NCBI RefSeq assembly: GCF_005860805.1
Contig: NZ_VCEJ01000008.1
Location: forward strand, 124,001-188,000
From: Dyadobacter luticola
GTDB taxonomy: Bacteria > Bacteroidota > Bacteroidia > Cytophagales > Spirosomataceae
Reading direction: 5' to 3'
Length of the DNA stretch: 64,000 nt
Every line of letters begins with the position of its first letter. The first letter of the stretch is position 1. The position numbers were made by a program, and so were the translations under genes. The notes under the pieces were generated by a model. The model worked only from the letters and a program-made list of their open reading frames with translations, ran no database searches and was not told the DNA's origin. Below are positions 52,460 through 62,392 of the stretch, one piece after another.

Positions 52460-53815
52460 TCAATGTCCGTCCTCAACAATTCCCAGATAGGTGAAAGGAG
52501 TGAGTGCGCGGAGTTCTTCACGTATTTTTTCGGACACATCCAAAGTTTCGATAAAACGCGAAATCGAGTCGTGGGTGATTTTTTCGTTGGTGCGGGTCAA
52601 TTCTTTTAATGCTTCGTAAGGCTTCGGATAGCTTTCGCGGCGCAAAATAGTCTGGATTGCCTCGGATACCACGGCCCAGTTTTCTTCCAGTTCTGCTTTC
52701 AGTACCTCCCCATTTAATTCCACTTTTCCCAAACCTTTCAGCACGGAATTCAAGGCGATAGCCAAATGCGCCAGCGGGACGCCAATGTTTCTCAAAACCG
52801 TCGAATCCGTCAAATCACGTTGCAGACGGGATACAGGTAACTTTGCCGCAAAATGTTCAAACAATGCAGTCGCAAGCCCCAGGTTACCTTCCGAATTTTC
52901 AAAATCGATCGGATTCACTTTATGCGGCATAGCCGAAGAACCCACTTCGCCCGCTTTGATTTTTTGTTTGAAATAACCCATCGAAATGTAAGTCCACATA
53001 TCCCGGTTTAAATCTGTCAGGATCGTGTTCAGACGTTTCAGACAATCGAAAGTCGCGGCAAGATTGTCGTAATGTTCAATCTGGGTCGTGTGGCGGCTTC
53101 TTTTCAGACCTAAACCTTCCACAAAATGATTCGCAAAAGCCATCCAGTCTTGTTTCGGATACGCGGCGTGGTGTGCATTAAAGTTACCGGTCGCACCACC
53201 AAATTTGGCTGAATGCGGAATTTTATCCAGCATTTCCAGCTGACGTTCAAGCCGTTCCACAAAAACCAGAAACTCTTTTCCAACACGGGTAGGCGACGCA
53301 GGCTGACCATGCGTAAATGCCAGCATCGGCACATTGCGCCACTCAATCGACATTCTTTTCAAAACAAAAAGTACCTGACGGAAAAGTGGCTTGATCTGAC
53401 GTTCCAGCGCATCTTTAAGGGAAAGCGGGATGGCTGTGTTGTTAATGTCCTGAGAAGTAAGCCCGAAGTGGATAAATTCCTGACAGGATTCGATGCCAAG
53501 TTTCTCAAACTGCTCTTTGATAAAATATTCAACCGCCTTTACATCGTGGTTGGTAACCTTTTCGATGTCCTTGATATGCAATGCATCCTGCTCGCTGAAA
53601 TCCTCATAAATCTTGCGCAGGGATGGATATTTTTTCTTGTCAAATTCGGCCAGCTGAGGGACGGGAAGCTCGCAAAGTGCTATAAAGTATTCTATTTCAA
53701 CGTATACTCTGTAATAAATCAGGGCGTACTCCGAAAAATAAGCCGAAAGCTCTGATACTTGTTTGTAATAACGACCATCAACGGGAGAGATGGCCGTGAG
53801 TTGATTTAATGACAT
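52460..53815 (-). CDS. purB: Adenylosuccinate lyase
   Basis: ATG 53815 (MSLNQLTAISPVDGRY) is chosen; the codon nine bases earlier in frame is TTG. The 451-residue enzyme works twice in purine synthesis, splitting SAICAR and adenylosuccinate with release of fumarate. The fumarase-superfamily signature SSAMPHKVNPIDFEN is complete and contains the flexible catalytic loop. THGQPASPTRVGKE supplies the active-site His. The NFNAHHAAYP segment is also conserved. This is the bacterial PurB type of about 450 residues, as in E. coli. It is monocistronic. Confidence 0.97.
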   Translation of the reverse strand: MSLNQLTAISPVDGRYYKQVSELSAYFSEYALIYYRVYVEIEYFIALCELPVPQLAEFDKKKYPSLRKIYEDFSEQDALHIKDIEKVTNHDVKAVEYFIKEQFEKLGIESCQEFIHFGLTSQDINNTAIPLSLKDALERQIKPLFRQVLFVLKRMSIEWRNVPMLAFTHGQPASPTRVGKEFLVFVERLERQLEMLDKIPHSAKFGGATGNFNAHHAAYPKQDWMAFANHFVEGLGLKRSRHTTQIEHYDNLAATFDCLKRLNTILTDLNRDMWTYISMGYFKQKIKAGEVGSSAMPHKVNPIDFENSEGNLGLATALFEHFAAKLPVSRLQRDLTDSTVLRNIGVPLAHLAIALNSVLKGLGKVELNGEVLKAELEENWAVVSEAIQTILRRESYPKPYEALKELTRTNEKITHDSISRFIETLDVSEKIREELRALTPFTYLGIVEDGH

Positions 53816-53968
53816 GATTTTCAATACTCAAAATTGATTATCAGGCAAAGTTAGTAGAATTCAGCGTCTTAAATCGGCAAAGAGAAGACGAAATATTCTT
53901 TTTGGCATTTGTGACAGAATTTATGAAACTATTCGCATATTCGCCGCATCAACCCAATTTTTCATCTT

Positions 53969-54709
53969 ATGCAGCCCTCCCCTTTTCTTGGAGAACTAGT
54001 CGGAACTATGGTCCTTATTTTACTTGGTAACGGTGTCGTCGCCAATGTTGTACTCAAAAAAACGAAAGGTTCGCAGGGGGGCTGGATTGTGATTACGGCG
54101 GGTTGGGGATTTGCGGTGATGATCGGAATTTTCGTAGCGAATGCATTTGGCAGCGCTGCGGCACATTTGAATCCCGCTGTAACTGTGGGCTTTGCATTTC
54201 TGCGTCGTGATTTTAGTCAGATTGCCACTTACGTCCCGGCGCAGCTGATCGGTGCATTTCTGGGTGCTGTGCTGGTTTGGCTGCAATATTTACCGCACTG
54301 GAAAGAAACCGAAGATGCAGGTTCAAAGTTGGCCTGCTTTTCCACTGATCCTGCTGTGAGAAGTACCGGGGCTAACTTTATGAGTGAATTTATTGCAACG
54401 ATTTTATTGATTGTGGGCGTAGTGGCGATCGGTTATGCCGGTACTTCCGATCCTGACAAAGGCGGAATTCCTTCCGGTGTGGCGCCTTATCTGGTGGGAA
54501 TGCTGGTTTGGAGCATTGGATTGTCCCTAGGCGGAACTACGGGTTATGCCATCAATCCGGTCCGCGATCTTGGCCCCCGCATTGCCCATGCCATTTTACC
54601 AATCCCCAATAAAGGCGGCTCCGACTGGGGTTATGGTTGGATACCCGTCGTGGCCCCCATTGCAGGGGCCATCGTGGGCGGAATTATTTTGCGGTCTTTC
54701 AATTTCTAA
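53969..54709 (+). CDS. Aquaglyceroporin (MIP family)
   Basis: The 246-residue channel has six hydrophobic segments and two half-helix loops. The first loop has the canonical motif N68-P-A in AHLNPAVTVGF. The second has N196-P-V-R-D in YAINPVRDLGPRI, with Val replacing the usual Ala. The Asp after Arg marks glycerol-conducting members of the GlpF type. Substrates are probably glycerol or similar small solutes. No glpK or glpD lies nearby. Its stop is three bases from the stop of the convergent macroglobulin gene. Confidence 0.92.
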   Translation: MQPSPFLGELVGTMVLILLGNGVVANVVLKKTKGSQGGWIVITAGWGFAVMIGIFVANAFGSAAAHLNPAVTVGFAFLRRDFSQIATYVPAQLIGAFLGAVLVWLQYLPHWKETEDAGSKLACFSTDPAVRSTGANFMSEFIATILLIVGVVAIGYAGTSDPDKGGIPSGVAPYLVGMLVWSIGLSLGGTTGYAINPVRDLGPRIAHAILPIPNKGGSDWGYGWIPVVAPIAGAIVGGIILRSFNF

Positions 54710-54712
54710 AAA

Positions 54713-57700
54713 CTACTCGACGGTCACTTTGCCGCCACCCGAGTAACTTCTGTATTCTCCCTGATACATCGCATCAGCCGCTGCCGGGCCGACAGTAAAT
54801 GTGCCTTTTGAAACAATCCTGACCTGGTAATAAAACGACCGTGGGTGACTGTTCGCAGTGGTAAAGAAATGAATGCGGTCGTCGCGAATGTCGTAATAGT
54901 CAGGAACTGCGGCGTCTTTGATCCACGGCATGTCGCGTGGTTCGGTAATTCTCGGGTTTTCTATTTCAAAACCGGAAGGCAGCAAATCGGTCACGACAAT
55001 GTCCTCGATAGGTAAACCATTGGTACTCGCCAAAGTGAGTTTAACTACGATAAGATCATTCTGATGGAATTTTTCGACAGGCGTACCATTTTTAGTCAAA
55101 AACTGCCTGCGTATCGAAACACCCTGATCCTCTTCTACATAGCTGCCCGTCGCCGACATTCCTTCCGACTGCGAGAACCAATATAGGTCACCTTTGCCTT
55201 TTGTTTTGACCAATAATTTCTGATTGACAATCCCTTTCGAGAGCTTCACTTCCTTGCCATCAAACTGAGAAACATTCTTGCCGTTTGCTGAAACCGTGGC
55301 AGTTACCGTCGAGCCGGACACTTTTTTTGCCAGTTTTCCCAGGCCAAGTACTGCAAACGTGGCTTCCTGGGTATTGAGATAAGAACTGGAAGCGATGGCT
55401 TTGGAAAGTTGCCGCGATAATGTCGGGATCTGAATGTTGTCCGGATCAGCGTCGATCAAAGTGTTCAGTACCAATGCTACATTGCGCAGAGGCGATGAAT
55501 AACTGTTGTCATAATAAGTCCTGACGTTTTCAATGGTGTAAGATTTCGGCAGCAGTGCCACAAAAGACCTCGCATCGCCTGTAAACTGGAATGCGGCCGC
55601 CAGCATATAGCGTGAATCCGAAGTCAGCAGATCAGGATTTTGTTTGTAATAATTCATGGACGCGCGGTTGGGCCGGCCAGTCAATGCGAGTACATATAAG
55701 GAATAAATAGCCTCTCGCCGCGCGACTGTTTTGCGAACTTGCGTTCCCGAAGACGGCTGACCTTCATAGCCCAGGCCCGAATTTGTGCTGGCGAGCACTA
55801 CTTCTCTGTTGGCAGTCGTGCCAGTTTGCGCAGTCAGGTAATCGATGGCTTTGCTAAGTGTTTTTGTATTCACTTCAAAACCTGCCCTGCGCGCTTCTTC
55901 CAGGAAATGAACGGCATACGCAGTAGCCCACCAGCTTTCTTCCGTACTTCCCGGCCACATCGTCATCCCACCATTAAAAAGCTGTTGCGACTCCACTTTT
56001 CGGATCGCCTGCTGCACGTTGGTCATCGGATTGAAATCACTTTCACCGGTTTTCACCGTATAAACCGGCGCTGCCATCGCTTTAACGAGATCGGAAAAAT
56101 AGATCTGCGGGAATGCTTTTGAAATGGTTTGTTCAAGACAGCCATAAGGATAACCCAGCAATGTTGAAAGCGCTTTCCCGCCACCCTGCACCAGCGGCGA
56201 GCGACTCAAAACAACCTGACTGCGGCTGGTCGCTGGAATGAATGATGAAGTAAGATCGATCAATCCCTGTTTTTCACCTGCGATCATTCCCGAGTTGCTG
56301 GTTTTCAGCAGTGGGGAAGCAGGGCGGATAGTAAGCTCAGTTTGGTTGACAAATGTTTCCCCGAAGGCATTTACTTTAACCGTAATTTTTCCTAAGCCAA
56401 TCGCCTGCAAGGCTTTAACTGAAAATATCGCGCGAGATTCTTTGCCCGCTGCGATGGTCACTTTCTGCTTAGCAGCAATGCTTCCTGCCGAAAGCGGCCC
56501 GGTCAGTTCCAGTGAAACCATCGCGTCCGCAGGTTTATTTTCGGTATTGCTAATGTTAACCGGCAAAATGAGCTCGTCGCCCGGACTCAAAAACCTCGGT
56601 AAACCAGCGCTGATCACGACCGGATCGGCCACTTTGATATTTTTGGTACCCGAGCCAAATGCATTGTCTTTGTAAGCCACCGCCATAATGCGCAGGTCGC
56701 CGCTGAACTGTGGAATGTTAACGTCGAATGTTGCCTCACCGCTTCCATTCGCCGTAAGTAGGCCGCTCCAAAACGAAACAAGCTCGGTACGACCATTACT
56801 CAGCGGGTTAATCCTGCGTTCCAAATCATATCCGTCACCACCAAAACTCGAAGATCCGCTGATTTTTAATTCAGGAAATAACTGTGCGTACAAATCATGG
56901 CTGGTAACTTCCAGTGCACGTTTTTGGTAAAAATGTCCGTGAATATCCGGCGTCTTGGTGTTCTTGATTTGCAAAATGCCTTCATCTACGACGGCGAGGG
57001 TTACCTGTGCATTTGGGCTGGTTTTGATTCTGATCTGCTGCCTGGTTTTGGATCTTGATTTTTCCACTGCGGTAATCGTGACAGGCAATTTTCGATCAGG
57101 ATCTTCAACCAAAATCGGCGTAAACCCATGCGCGACCGTCAGCGGAATATCGGAGGCCTCCAAAGTCCGGATCAATGTTGCGGTGATGAAAACATTTGGT
57201 AAATGTTCGTCTTTAATGTCCAGTTTGAACTCGGCAGCCTTCTTCTCGGTGGTCAGAATGTGTTGCTCCAAAACATGATTACGCTCGACCGTCACCAGCA
57301 GCCTGCCGTCGAACGGTGTTTTAAATAAGATTTTTGCCGCGTCGCCGATCTTGTATTTGTCTTTGTCGGTTTCCATCAAAACTGTCCCCTCGTTGCTCAC
57401 TTCAAAAGAAGAATATTGCGTGTAGCCGTATCCGTACGCGTAAAAATGGGCAAGCGAGTAATGCGTAGCGCCAGGTCTGCGGACACGCACTTCGTATTCG
57501 CCGGAAACTGTCGGAACATATTTGAATGCACCCTTTCCGGTTGACAAATTCAGGACATTGGAATAAACCACTTTTTCTTTCCTGCGGGAAGTATACTGCA
57601 GTCGATCGTATTTCTTTTCTACAACCGTTTGATATTCAATGCGCACCACCTCAACATTAGCTGCGGAGCCGCTTTTCAAAATTCCTTTACCCGTCACACC

Positions 57701-60175
57701 TATCACGTCAATCGGCACCGGTGCATTTACGCCAACATACGAATCCGGCAGGCGGATACCATAAAATACCGGCTGGGTGAAGACGTCGAAACGTTGGAGA
57801 CGATTGACCGGGCGGCCATTTTCATCGAAAACCGTGACATATATCTTGCCTTCCAGCACGCCAATGTCTTTTAAATCAGCGGCCAGCGGGAATTTTTCGG
57901 TGGCTTGCCCCTGCTCATTGGTAACGCCCTGGCGACTGTCGCGCTCGAAAGTTGTTTCAGCGGGGATATCAAAAGTATAATCTGAAAATGCTTTGGCGTA
58001 AAACTCTTTGCGTTTCAGCTGCATTTCCATTTCGTAAGTGCGGTTGGTCGCGGGTGGCCCGAAGAGGTTTAATGCTGTGGCAGTCAGAGAAATATTGTTG
58101 CCGGAAACATACTCGGTAGCCGCGCCGCTCAGGTCGACCTTGATGCGGTCTGGCATGAATTCTTCCACGCTAACTGCCTGAGAGGCAAGCAAAAGATCAT
58201 TGGCATTATAAACTTCCAGCACATAAGTCCCGGTGAGGACCGCCGCATCCATTGTAATGTCGGTTTCGACTGCGCCTTGTGCATTAGTCGTTTTTCGCCA
58301 GGTGCGGTATTCCCGGCCATTTGGCGTCACAAGCCGCAATTTGAGCGGTATCTCCTTGGCCGATTGCCAGTTTTGTGTCCGCAAAACCGTATTAAAATGC
58401 ATGGTTTCTCCCGGCCGGTAAATGTCGCGCTGACCATAAATAAATGCCTGGAAGCCAGAAGCATTATCTCGCAAACCTTCGATTTCAAAACGCGAAGTTT
58501 CAATTTTGGAATCATCAAGGACGAGGTAGTTAAAATCCGCCTCGCTGCCCGCAGTTACCATCGCGATTTTAAATCCGGGCGCTTTTTCACTTAATTTCTC
58601 CACATACCCGACGCCATCTTTATCGGTTTTCAATGTGTGGACGGACTGATTATTAGAACTGATCAAGGTCAGTTCCAGGTCCGCCAGCGGCTCATTGGTT
58701 TTGATGGAATTGGCAAAAATCCAAAGATCGTCTTTTCCCTGTTTGACAATCAGCCCAATGTCTGAAATCGAAACCAGCTTGGTAGCGCCGAGGTAAGCTT
58801 CATCTTTTGAATTGACAGAAACCAGGTAAATCCCGCGACGCTGATTGTCGTCGGGTAAAGCTACGTTCAATGCCGAAATGCCTTTGCTTTTTGGCAAATC
58901 ACTGGTTTCCATTGTTTTATCGACCAGCACGTCGCTGAAATAACTTTCGGCGTCGTCACTATATTGGTAGGCGCCGGTCGGTTTCCAATCTTCCCCGACG
59001 TAGGCGTAGTCGCTCCAACGGTTATTTCTGAGGAAGCCAAGAATGTTGTTTGCATAAATTTTAGAGATGCGGACCTGCACTTTCGGGACATTCACAATCT
59101 GAACGCCGATGTTTTTAGCGCCTTTTGTAGACATGTAAATGGCCTTTTTATTCGTAAATGAAATCGCAGCAGGCATTTTACCAAAAAACAAATCGCGGGA
59201 GGTTTCTTCTTCCAGATATGGCCCCAGAATGCCTTTTAGTTTCTGATTAATTAAAAGGGCATAAGTGTCGGTCTCATTAAATTCTCCGCGAATGATAAAC
59301 CCATTTTCAGTCGGCTCGGTTTGAACCTGTACTTCGGGATTGATTGTGAAACCTGTTGCAATGCTCTCCTTATTAAGTTGTTGTGTCGTAATGATCCGTG
59401 CGTAGCCTGAATTATTTTCAAAACCGGTTTCAATGTCAACTACCTCCAAATGCAGCGGAGAAGGCAGGCTGGTAGCGCGGGAAAGTGCTTCCTGACTTGC
59501 GTAGGATGTGTTCAGGACTTTGACGCCTTTATCGACGGCAATGTTGACAGGAATCGGATTGTTATCGGCTTTGCCGGTATTTGAGACTGCGATTGTGATA
59601 GAATGTTCGTCCGTAGCAGGTAGTAGCCTGTAATCGAGCGATTTATCGGATAATGTAAGTTTCAGTTTTTCGGCCACATTCTGCGGCGCCACCGGATAGT
59701 TGAAAATAAGCCGCATCCGCGCTTCCTGCTTACCGGTTTCCTGTGAAAGTGTCCACCAGTTTTCAGTATCAGTGAGTTGCAAATAAGGGGTGTGGAAAAT
59801 TACCGGATCTTTGGAAACTGCATATTTCTTGTCTTTTTCAACTTTTTCGGTCAACAGGGATGTCAACTCGGCTTTGTAAGAGGTGGCAGCATTGAAGCCG
59901 GAGACCGGTGAAAAAATGAGCTCATTCGGGGCGGTCCACTTGAATTTACCTTTGACCGCAGGCTCAAAACTGACATACTGCGTAGAGTCCCAGTTGTTTA
60001 AGTCGCTGCTGGAAACAAGGTCTTTATTGAAGGTAAAAATCAGGTTTTGCGACTGGCTGATTTCTTCACTGAAATTGGTTCCGGCGACGCGGATTTCGTT
60101 GAGAGAGGAGCAGCTATTTAAAAACCAGTAAGTAAAAAGGAGGCAAAAAATGAGTGTGGACGAGATCTTTTTCAT
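54713..60175 (-). CDS. Alpha-2-macroglobulin family lipoprotein with thioester
   Basis: At 1820 residues this is the largest gene here. It begins with a lipoprotein signal (FLNSC, Cys22). About half of the length consists of macroglobulin (MG) beta domains, including the segment YRPGETMHF near residue 590. A bait-like region precedes a conserved segment FWSGLLTANGSGEATFDV. The C-terminal TED domain has the thioester motif C1346-L-E-Q1349 in YGCLEQ, so it can trap attacking proteases covalently. Bacterial members sit in the periplasm and guard the cell after envelope damage. They are often paired with pbpC, which is absent here. Confidence 0.94.
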   Translation of the reverse strand: MKKISSTLIFCLLFTYWFLNSCSSLNEIRVAGTNFSEEISQSQNLIFTFNKDLVSSSDLNNWDSTQYVSFEPAVKGKFKWTAPNELIFSPVSGFNAATSYKAELTSLLTEKVEKDKKYAVSKDPVIFHTPYLQLTDTENWWTLSQETGKQEARMRLIFNYPVAPQNVAEKLKLTLSDKSLDYRLLPATDEHSITIAVSNTGKADNNPIPVNIAVDKGVKVLNTSYASQEALSRATSLPSPLHLEVVDIETGFENNSGYARIITTQQLNKESIATGFTINPEVQVQTEPTENGFIIRGEFNETDTYALLINQKLKGILGPYLEEETSRDLFFGKMPAAISFTNKKAIYMSTKGAKNIGVQIVNVPKVQVRISKIYANNILGFLRNNRWSDYAYVGEDWKPTGAYQYSDDAESYFSDVLVDKTMETSDLPKSKGISALNVALPDDNQRRGIYLVSVNSKDEAYLGATKLVSISDIGLIVKQGKDDLWIFANSIKTNEPLADLELTLISSNNQSVHTLKTDKDGVGYVEKLSEKAPGFKIAMVTAGSEADFNYLVLDDSKIETSRFEIEGLRDNASGFQAFIYGQRDIYRPGETMHFNTVLRTQNWQSAKEIPLKLRLVTPNGREYRTWRKTTNAQGAVETDITMDAAVLTGTYVLEVYNANDLLLASQAVSVEEFMPDRIKVDLSGAATEYVSGNNISLTATALNLFGPPATNRTYEMEMQLKRKEFYAKAFSDYTFDIPAETTFERDSRQGVTNEQGQATEKFPLAADLKDIGVLEGKIYVTVFDENGRPVNRLQRFDVFTQPVFYGIRLPDSYVGVNAPVPIDVIGVTGKGILKSGSAANVEVVRIEYQTVVEKKYDRLQYTSRRKEKVVYSNVLNLSTGKGAFKYVPTVSGEYEVRVRRPGATHYSLAHFYAYGYGYTQYSSFEVSNEGTVLMETDKDKYKIGDAAKILFKTPFDGRLLVTVERNHVLEQHILTTEKKAAEFKLDIKDEHLPNVFITATLIRTLEASDIPLTVAHGFTPILVEDPDRKLPVTITAVEKSRSKTRQQIRIKTSPNAQVTLAVVDEGILQIKNTKTPDIHGHFYQKRALEVTSHDLYAQLFPELKISGSSSFGGDGYDLERRINPLSNGRTELVSFWSGLLTANGSGEATFDVNIPQFSGDLRIMAVAYKDNAFGSGTKNIKVADPVVISAGLPRFLSPGDELILPVNISNTENKPADAMVSLELTGPLSAGSIAAKQKVTIAAGKESRAIFSVKALQAIGLGKITVKVNAFGETFVNQTELTIRPASPLLKTSNSGMIAGEKQGLIDLTSSFIPATSRSQVVLSRSPLVQGGGKALSTLLGYPYGCLEQTISKAFPQIYFSDLVKAMAAPVYTVKTGESDFNPMTNVQQAIRKVESQQLFNGGMTMWPGSTEESWWATAYAVHFLEEARRAGFEVNTKTLSKAIDYLTAQTGTTANREVVLASTNSGLGYEGQPSSGTQVRKTVARREAIYSLYVLALTGRPNRASMNYYKQNPDLLTSDSRYMLAAAFQFTGDARSFVALLPKSYTIENVRTYYDNSYSSPLRNVALVLNTLIDADPDNIQIPTLSRQLSKAIASSSYLNTQEATFAVLGLGKLAKKVSGSTVTATVSANGKNVSQFDGKEVKLSKGIVNQKLLVKTKGKGDLYWFSQSEGMSATGSYVEEDQGVSIRRQFLTKNGTPVEKFHQNDLIVVKLTLASTNGLPIEDIVVTDLLPSGFEIENPRITEPRDMPWIKDAAVPDYYDIRDDRIHFFTTANSHPRSFYYQVRIVSKGTFTVGPAAADAMYQGEYRSYSGGGKVTVE

Positions 60176-60187
60176 AAGAAGAGTTAT

Positions 60188-60225
60188 AAAAAAACGGATG
60201 ATTTTTTGGATAAAAAACCATCCGT
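60188..60225 (-). terminator. Intrinsic terminator of ispH
   Basis: ACGGATG (60194-60200) pairs with CATCCGT (60219-60225), with an inner TTTTTT/AAAAAA extension. On the minus strand it is followed by a T tract. Confidence 0.85.
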
Positions 60226-60314
60226 CTAATTTACTTCTTCTTAATCAAATCGCTGGAAATAATAATTTCAAATGATTGAAAGGCACATTACAGCATGTTA
60301 TCGGTATTTCAGAA

Positions 60315-61538
60315 TCAAAATGCCAGCATCACCTCTTCGATCGAGCGTGCGCCTTCAAAGAAAGAAACAAGACGCACTAAAATCGCTTCCACCACGGCAT
60401 CCGGGCAGGATGCGCCGCAGGTGAGCATAATGCGGACGGGCGATTTTTCGGGCAGGTAATGTTCGGTAACCAGCTCTTCTTTTAAATGCAGATCGTAATG
60501 TCTGATCAAATCTTTATCCAGTATTTTGTTCACCGATTCAATAAAATATGTCGGCATTTTTTCTTCGCAAAGCTCCACTAAATGTGAGGTATTGGAACTG
60601 TTATATCCGCCCGCAACAATCACAAGATCAGCCTTATGCGTCAGCAGAGCGTAGGTTGCGTCCTGGTTATCATTCGTCGCGTAACATAGTGTGTCCCGGG
60701 TATTGGCAAAATGTTGCTCCACTTGCTCCGGCCGAAGCTGATAATGCCGGGTCATTACATTCTTTAAAAAGTCAGCAATGCCCTGGGTGTCAGACGCAAG
60801 CATGGTAGTTTGATTTACTACGCCTATGCGCTGCAAATCTTTTTCAGGGTTAAACCCAACGGAATATTGTCCTGCAAAATCCTGGAAAAACTTCTCCGCA
60901 GGTTCGAGGCCCATGATATACCTCGCAAGCTGCTCGGCCTGCTTTATATTTTCGACTACCACCGTCGGCGCATTTTCCTTGCTGTGCGAAAATGTTGCGC
61001 GGGTTTCTTCGTGGTTGGGTTTCCCGTGGACTACAATGGTATAGTCTTTCTCTCCGATCTGCGCCGCGCGGTTCCAGACTTTTTCCACGAAAGGGCAGGT
61101 CGTATCGTAAACCAGTGAGTCGATGCCCAGCTCGGTCAGTTTTTTCTGGTTTTCTATCGTAGTGCCAAATGCCGGGACGATGACAATATCATTTGTCGTC
61201 AATTCCTCCCAGCTGATGAGCTGGCCGCCTTTTGTATCCATAATAAACCGCACGCCGCGGTCTACCAGATCCCGGTTTACGTCGGGATTATGGATCATTT
61301 CACTGAGGAGAAAAATTCGTTTATCCGGGTTTTCAGCAATCGCTTTGTAGGCAATATCAATCGCATTTTCGACCCCGTAACAAAATCCAAAATGCCGCGC
61401 GATCAGAAATTGCACCGGCCCGAAATCCAACAATGTTGGTGCAAAATCACGTTTCAGGTTATCGTTTTTACGACGGAATTCCTTGATCGGCGTAATGATG
61501 CGGCTCCGGTAAAAATCAGGAATGTTGAACGTTTTCAT
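60315..61538 (-). CDS. ispH: 4-Hydroxy-3-methylbut-2-enyl diphosphate reductase
   Basis: The 407-residue enzyme makes IPP and DMAPP in the last step of the MEP isoprenoid pathway. The three cysteines for the 4Fe-4S cluster are visible: Cys53 in GFCYGVENA, Cys148 in DTTCPFVEKVW and Cys285 in DTLCYATNDNQ. His, Glu and Ser residues near these bind the diphosphate. It is of the long plant/cyanobacterial type, with an inserted middle region (about residues 195-240) and a CGASCPD motif near the C-terminus. E. coli IspH has about 316 residues. It stands alone with its own terminator. Confidence 0.95.
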   Translation of the reverse strand: MKTFNIPDFYRSRIITPIKEFRRKNDNLKRDFAPTLLDFGPVQFLIARHFGFCYGVENAIDIAYKAIAENPDKRIFLLSEMIHNPDVNRDLVDRGVRFIMDTKGGQLISWEELTTNDIVIVPAFGTTIENQKKLTELGIDSLVYDTTCPFVEKVWNRAAQIGEKDYTIVVHGKPNHEETRATFSHSKENAPTVVVENIKQAEQLARYIMGLEPAEKFFQDFAGQYSVGFNPEKDLQRIGVVNQTTMLASDTQGIADFLKNVMTRHYQLRPEQVEQHFANTRDTLCYATNDNQDATYALLTHKADLVIVAGGYNSSNTSHLVELCEEKMPTYFIESVNKILDKDLIRHYDLHLKEELVTEHYLPEKSPVRIMLTCGASCPDAVVEAILVRLVSFFEGARSIEEVMLAF

Positions 61539-61739
61539 TTACTAAATCGGTAGATTGCAATTAACAAAATAGGATATTTTAAACCCAATATTCAAAGAAT
61601 CAGCGGGCTTTTTTAAGAACAACCGGCTGTAATGCTTTGTTCGCGAGACAATTTTTTTGGAAAAATATTCATACATGGTGCAACATGTATATTCAACCGC
61701 TGTCTTTACCACAGAACGTTCAAAATCTAAACCTTCTGC

Positions 61740-62303
61740 TTGAAAACACAAATTTATCCCGACCGGCACGTCGAACTGGTGGAGCGTTGTAAACTCGGTG
61801 AGCGTAAAGCCCAGTACGAGTTGTACAAACATTACTCAAAAGCCATGTTCAACATTTGCATGCGGATTTTGAACCATATGGGTGAGGCGGAAGATGCTTT
61901 GCAGGAGGCTTTTGTGGATGCTTTCACGAACCTGCATCAGTTCCGGCAGCAATCGACGTTTGGTGCCTGGCTGAAACAGATCGTGGTGAACAAAGCGATC
62001 AACCACATGCGGAGCAGAAAGGTGAAGTTTGTTGAGATTGAGGAGTTTGAAGAAACACTGGAACGCAGCGACCGGAATGAAGATTCTTTCGGGCTGGATG
62101 AAAGTGATACCACCCTCGAAGTGGAGCGGGTCAGGAACACAGTGCAAAAACTACCAGACGGTTACCGTGTAGTTTTAAGTCTATACCTTTTTGAAGGGTA
62201 TGATCATGAAGAAATAGGAGAGGTGCTGGGGATCAGCGAAACTACGTCGAGGACGCAGTATATGCGGGCGAAGCGGAAACTGGCAGAAATGCTGGTACGA
62301 TAA
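61740..62303 (+). CDS. ECF-type RNA polymerase sigma factor
   Basis: The start is TTG 61740, because an in-frame stop lies 12 bases upstream and no ATG is close. The 187-residue protein has sigma region 2 (ELYKHYSKAMFNICMRILN and EDALQEAFVDAFTNLHQFR) and region 4 (LPDGYRVVLSLYLFEGYDHEEIGEVLGIS). It lacks region 3, so it is an extracytoplasmic-function factor. The next gene encodes a membrane protein of anti-sigma form, 89 bases downstream. The set probably responds to an envelope signal. Confidence 0.93.
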   Translation: MKTQIYPDRHVELVERCKLGERKAQYELYKHYSKAMFNICMRILNHMGEAEDALQEAFVDAFTNLHQFRQQSTFGAWLKQIVVNKAINHMRSRKVKFVEIEEFEETLERSDRNEDSFGLDESDTTLEVERVRNTVQKLPDGYRVVLSLYLFEGYDHEEIGEVLGISETTSRTQYMRAKRKLAEMLVR

Positions 62304-62392
62304 TGTTAGGATTAAATAATTGATTTTGAATGTTTTACTTAAACTTTTACAGATTTGAAAGAATTATTTACACTTGATAAGTTAATGAATCT

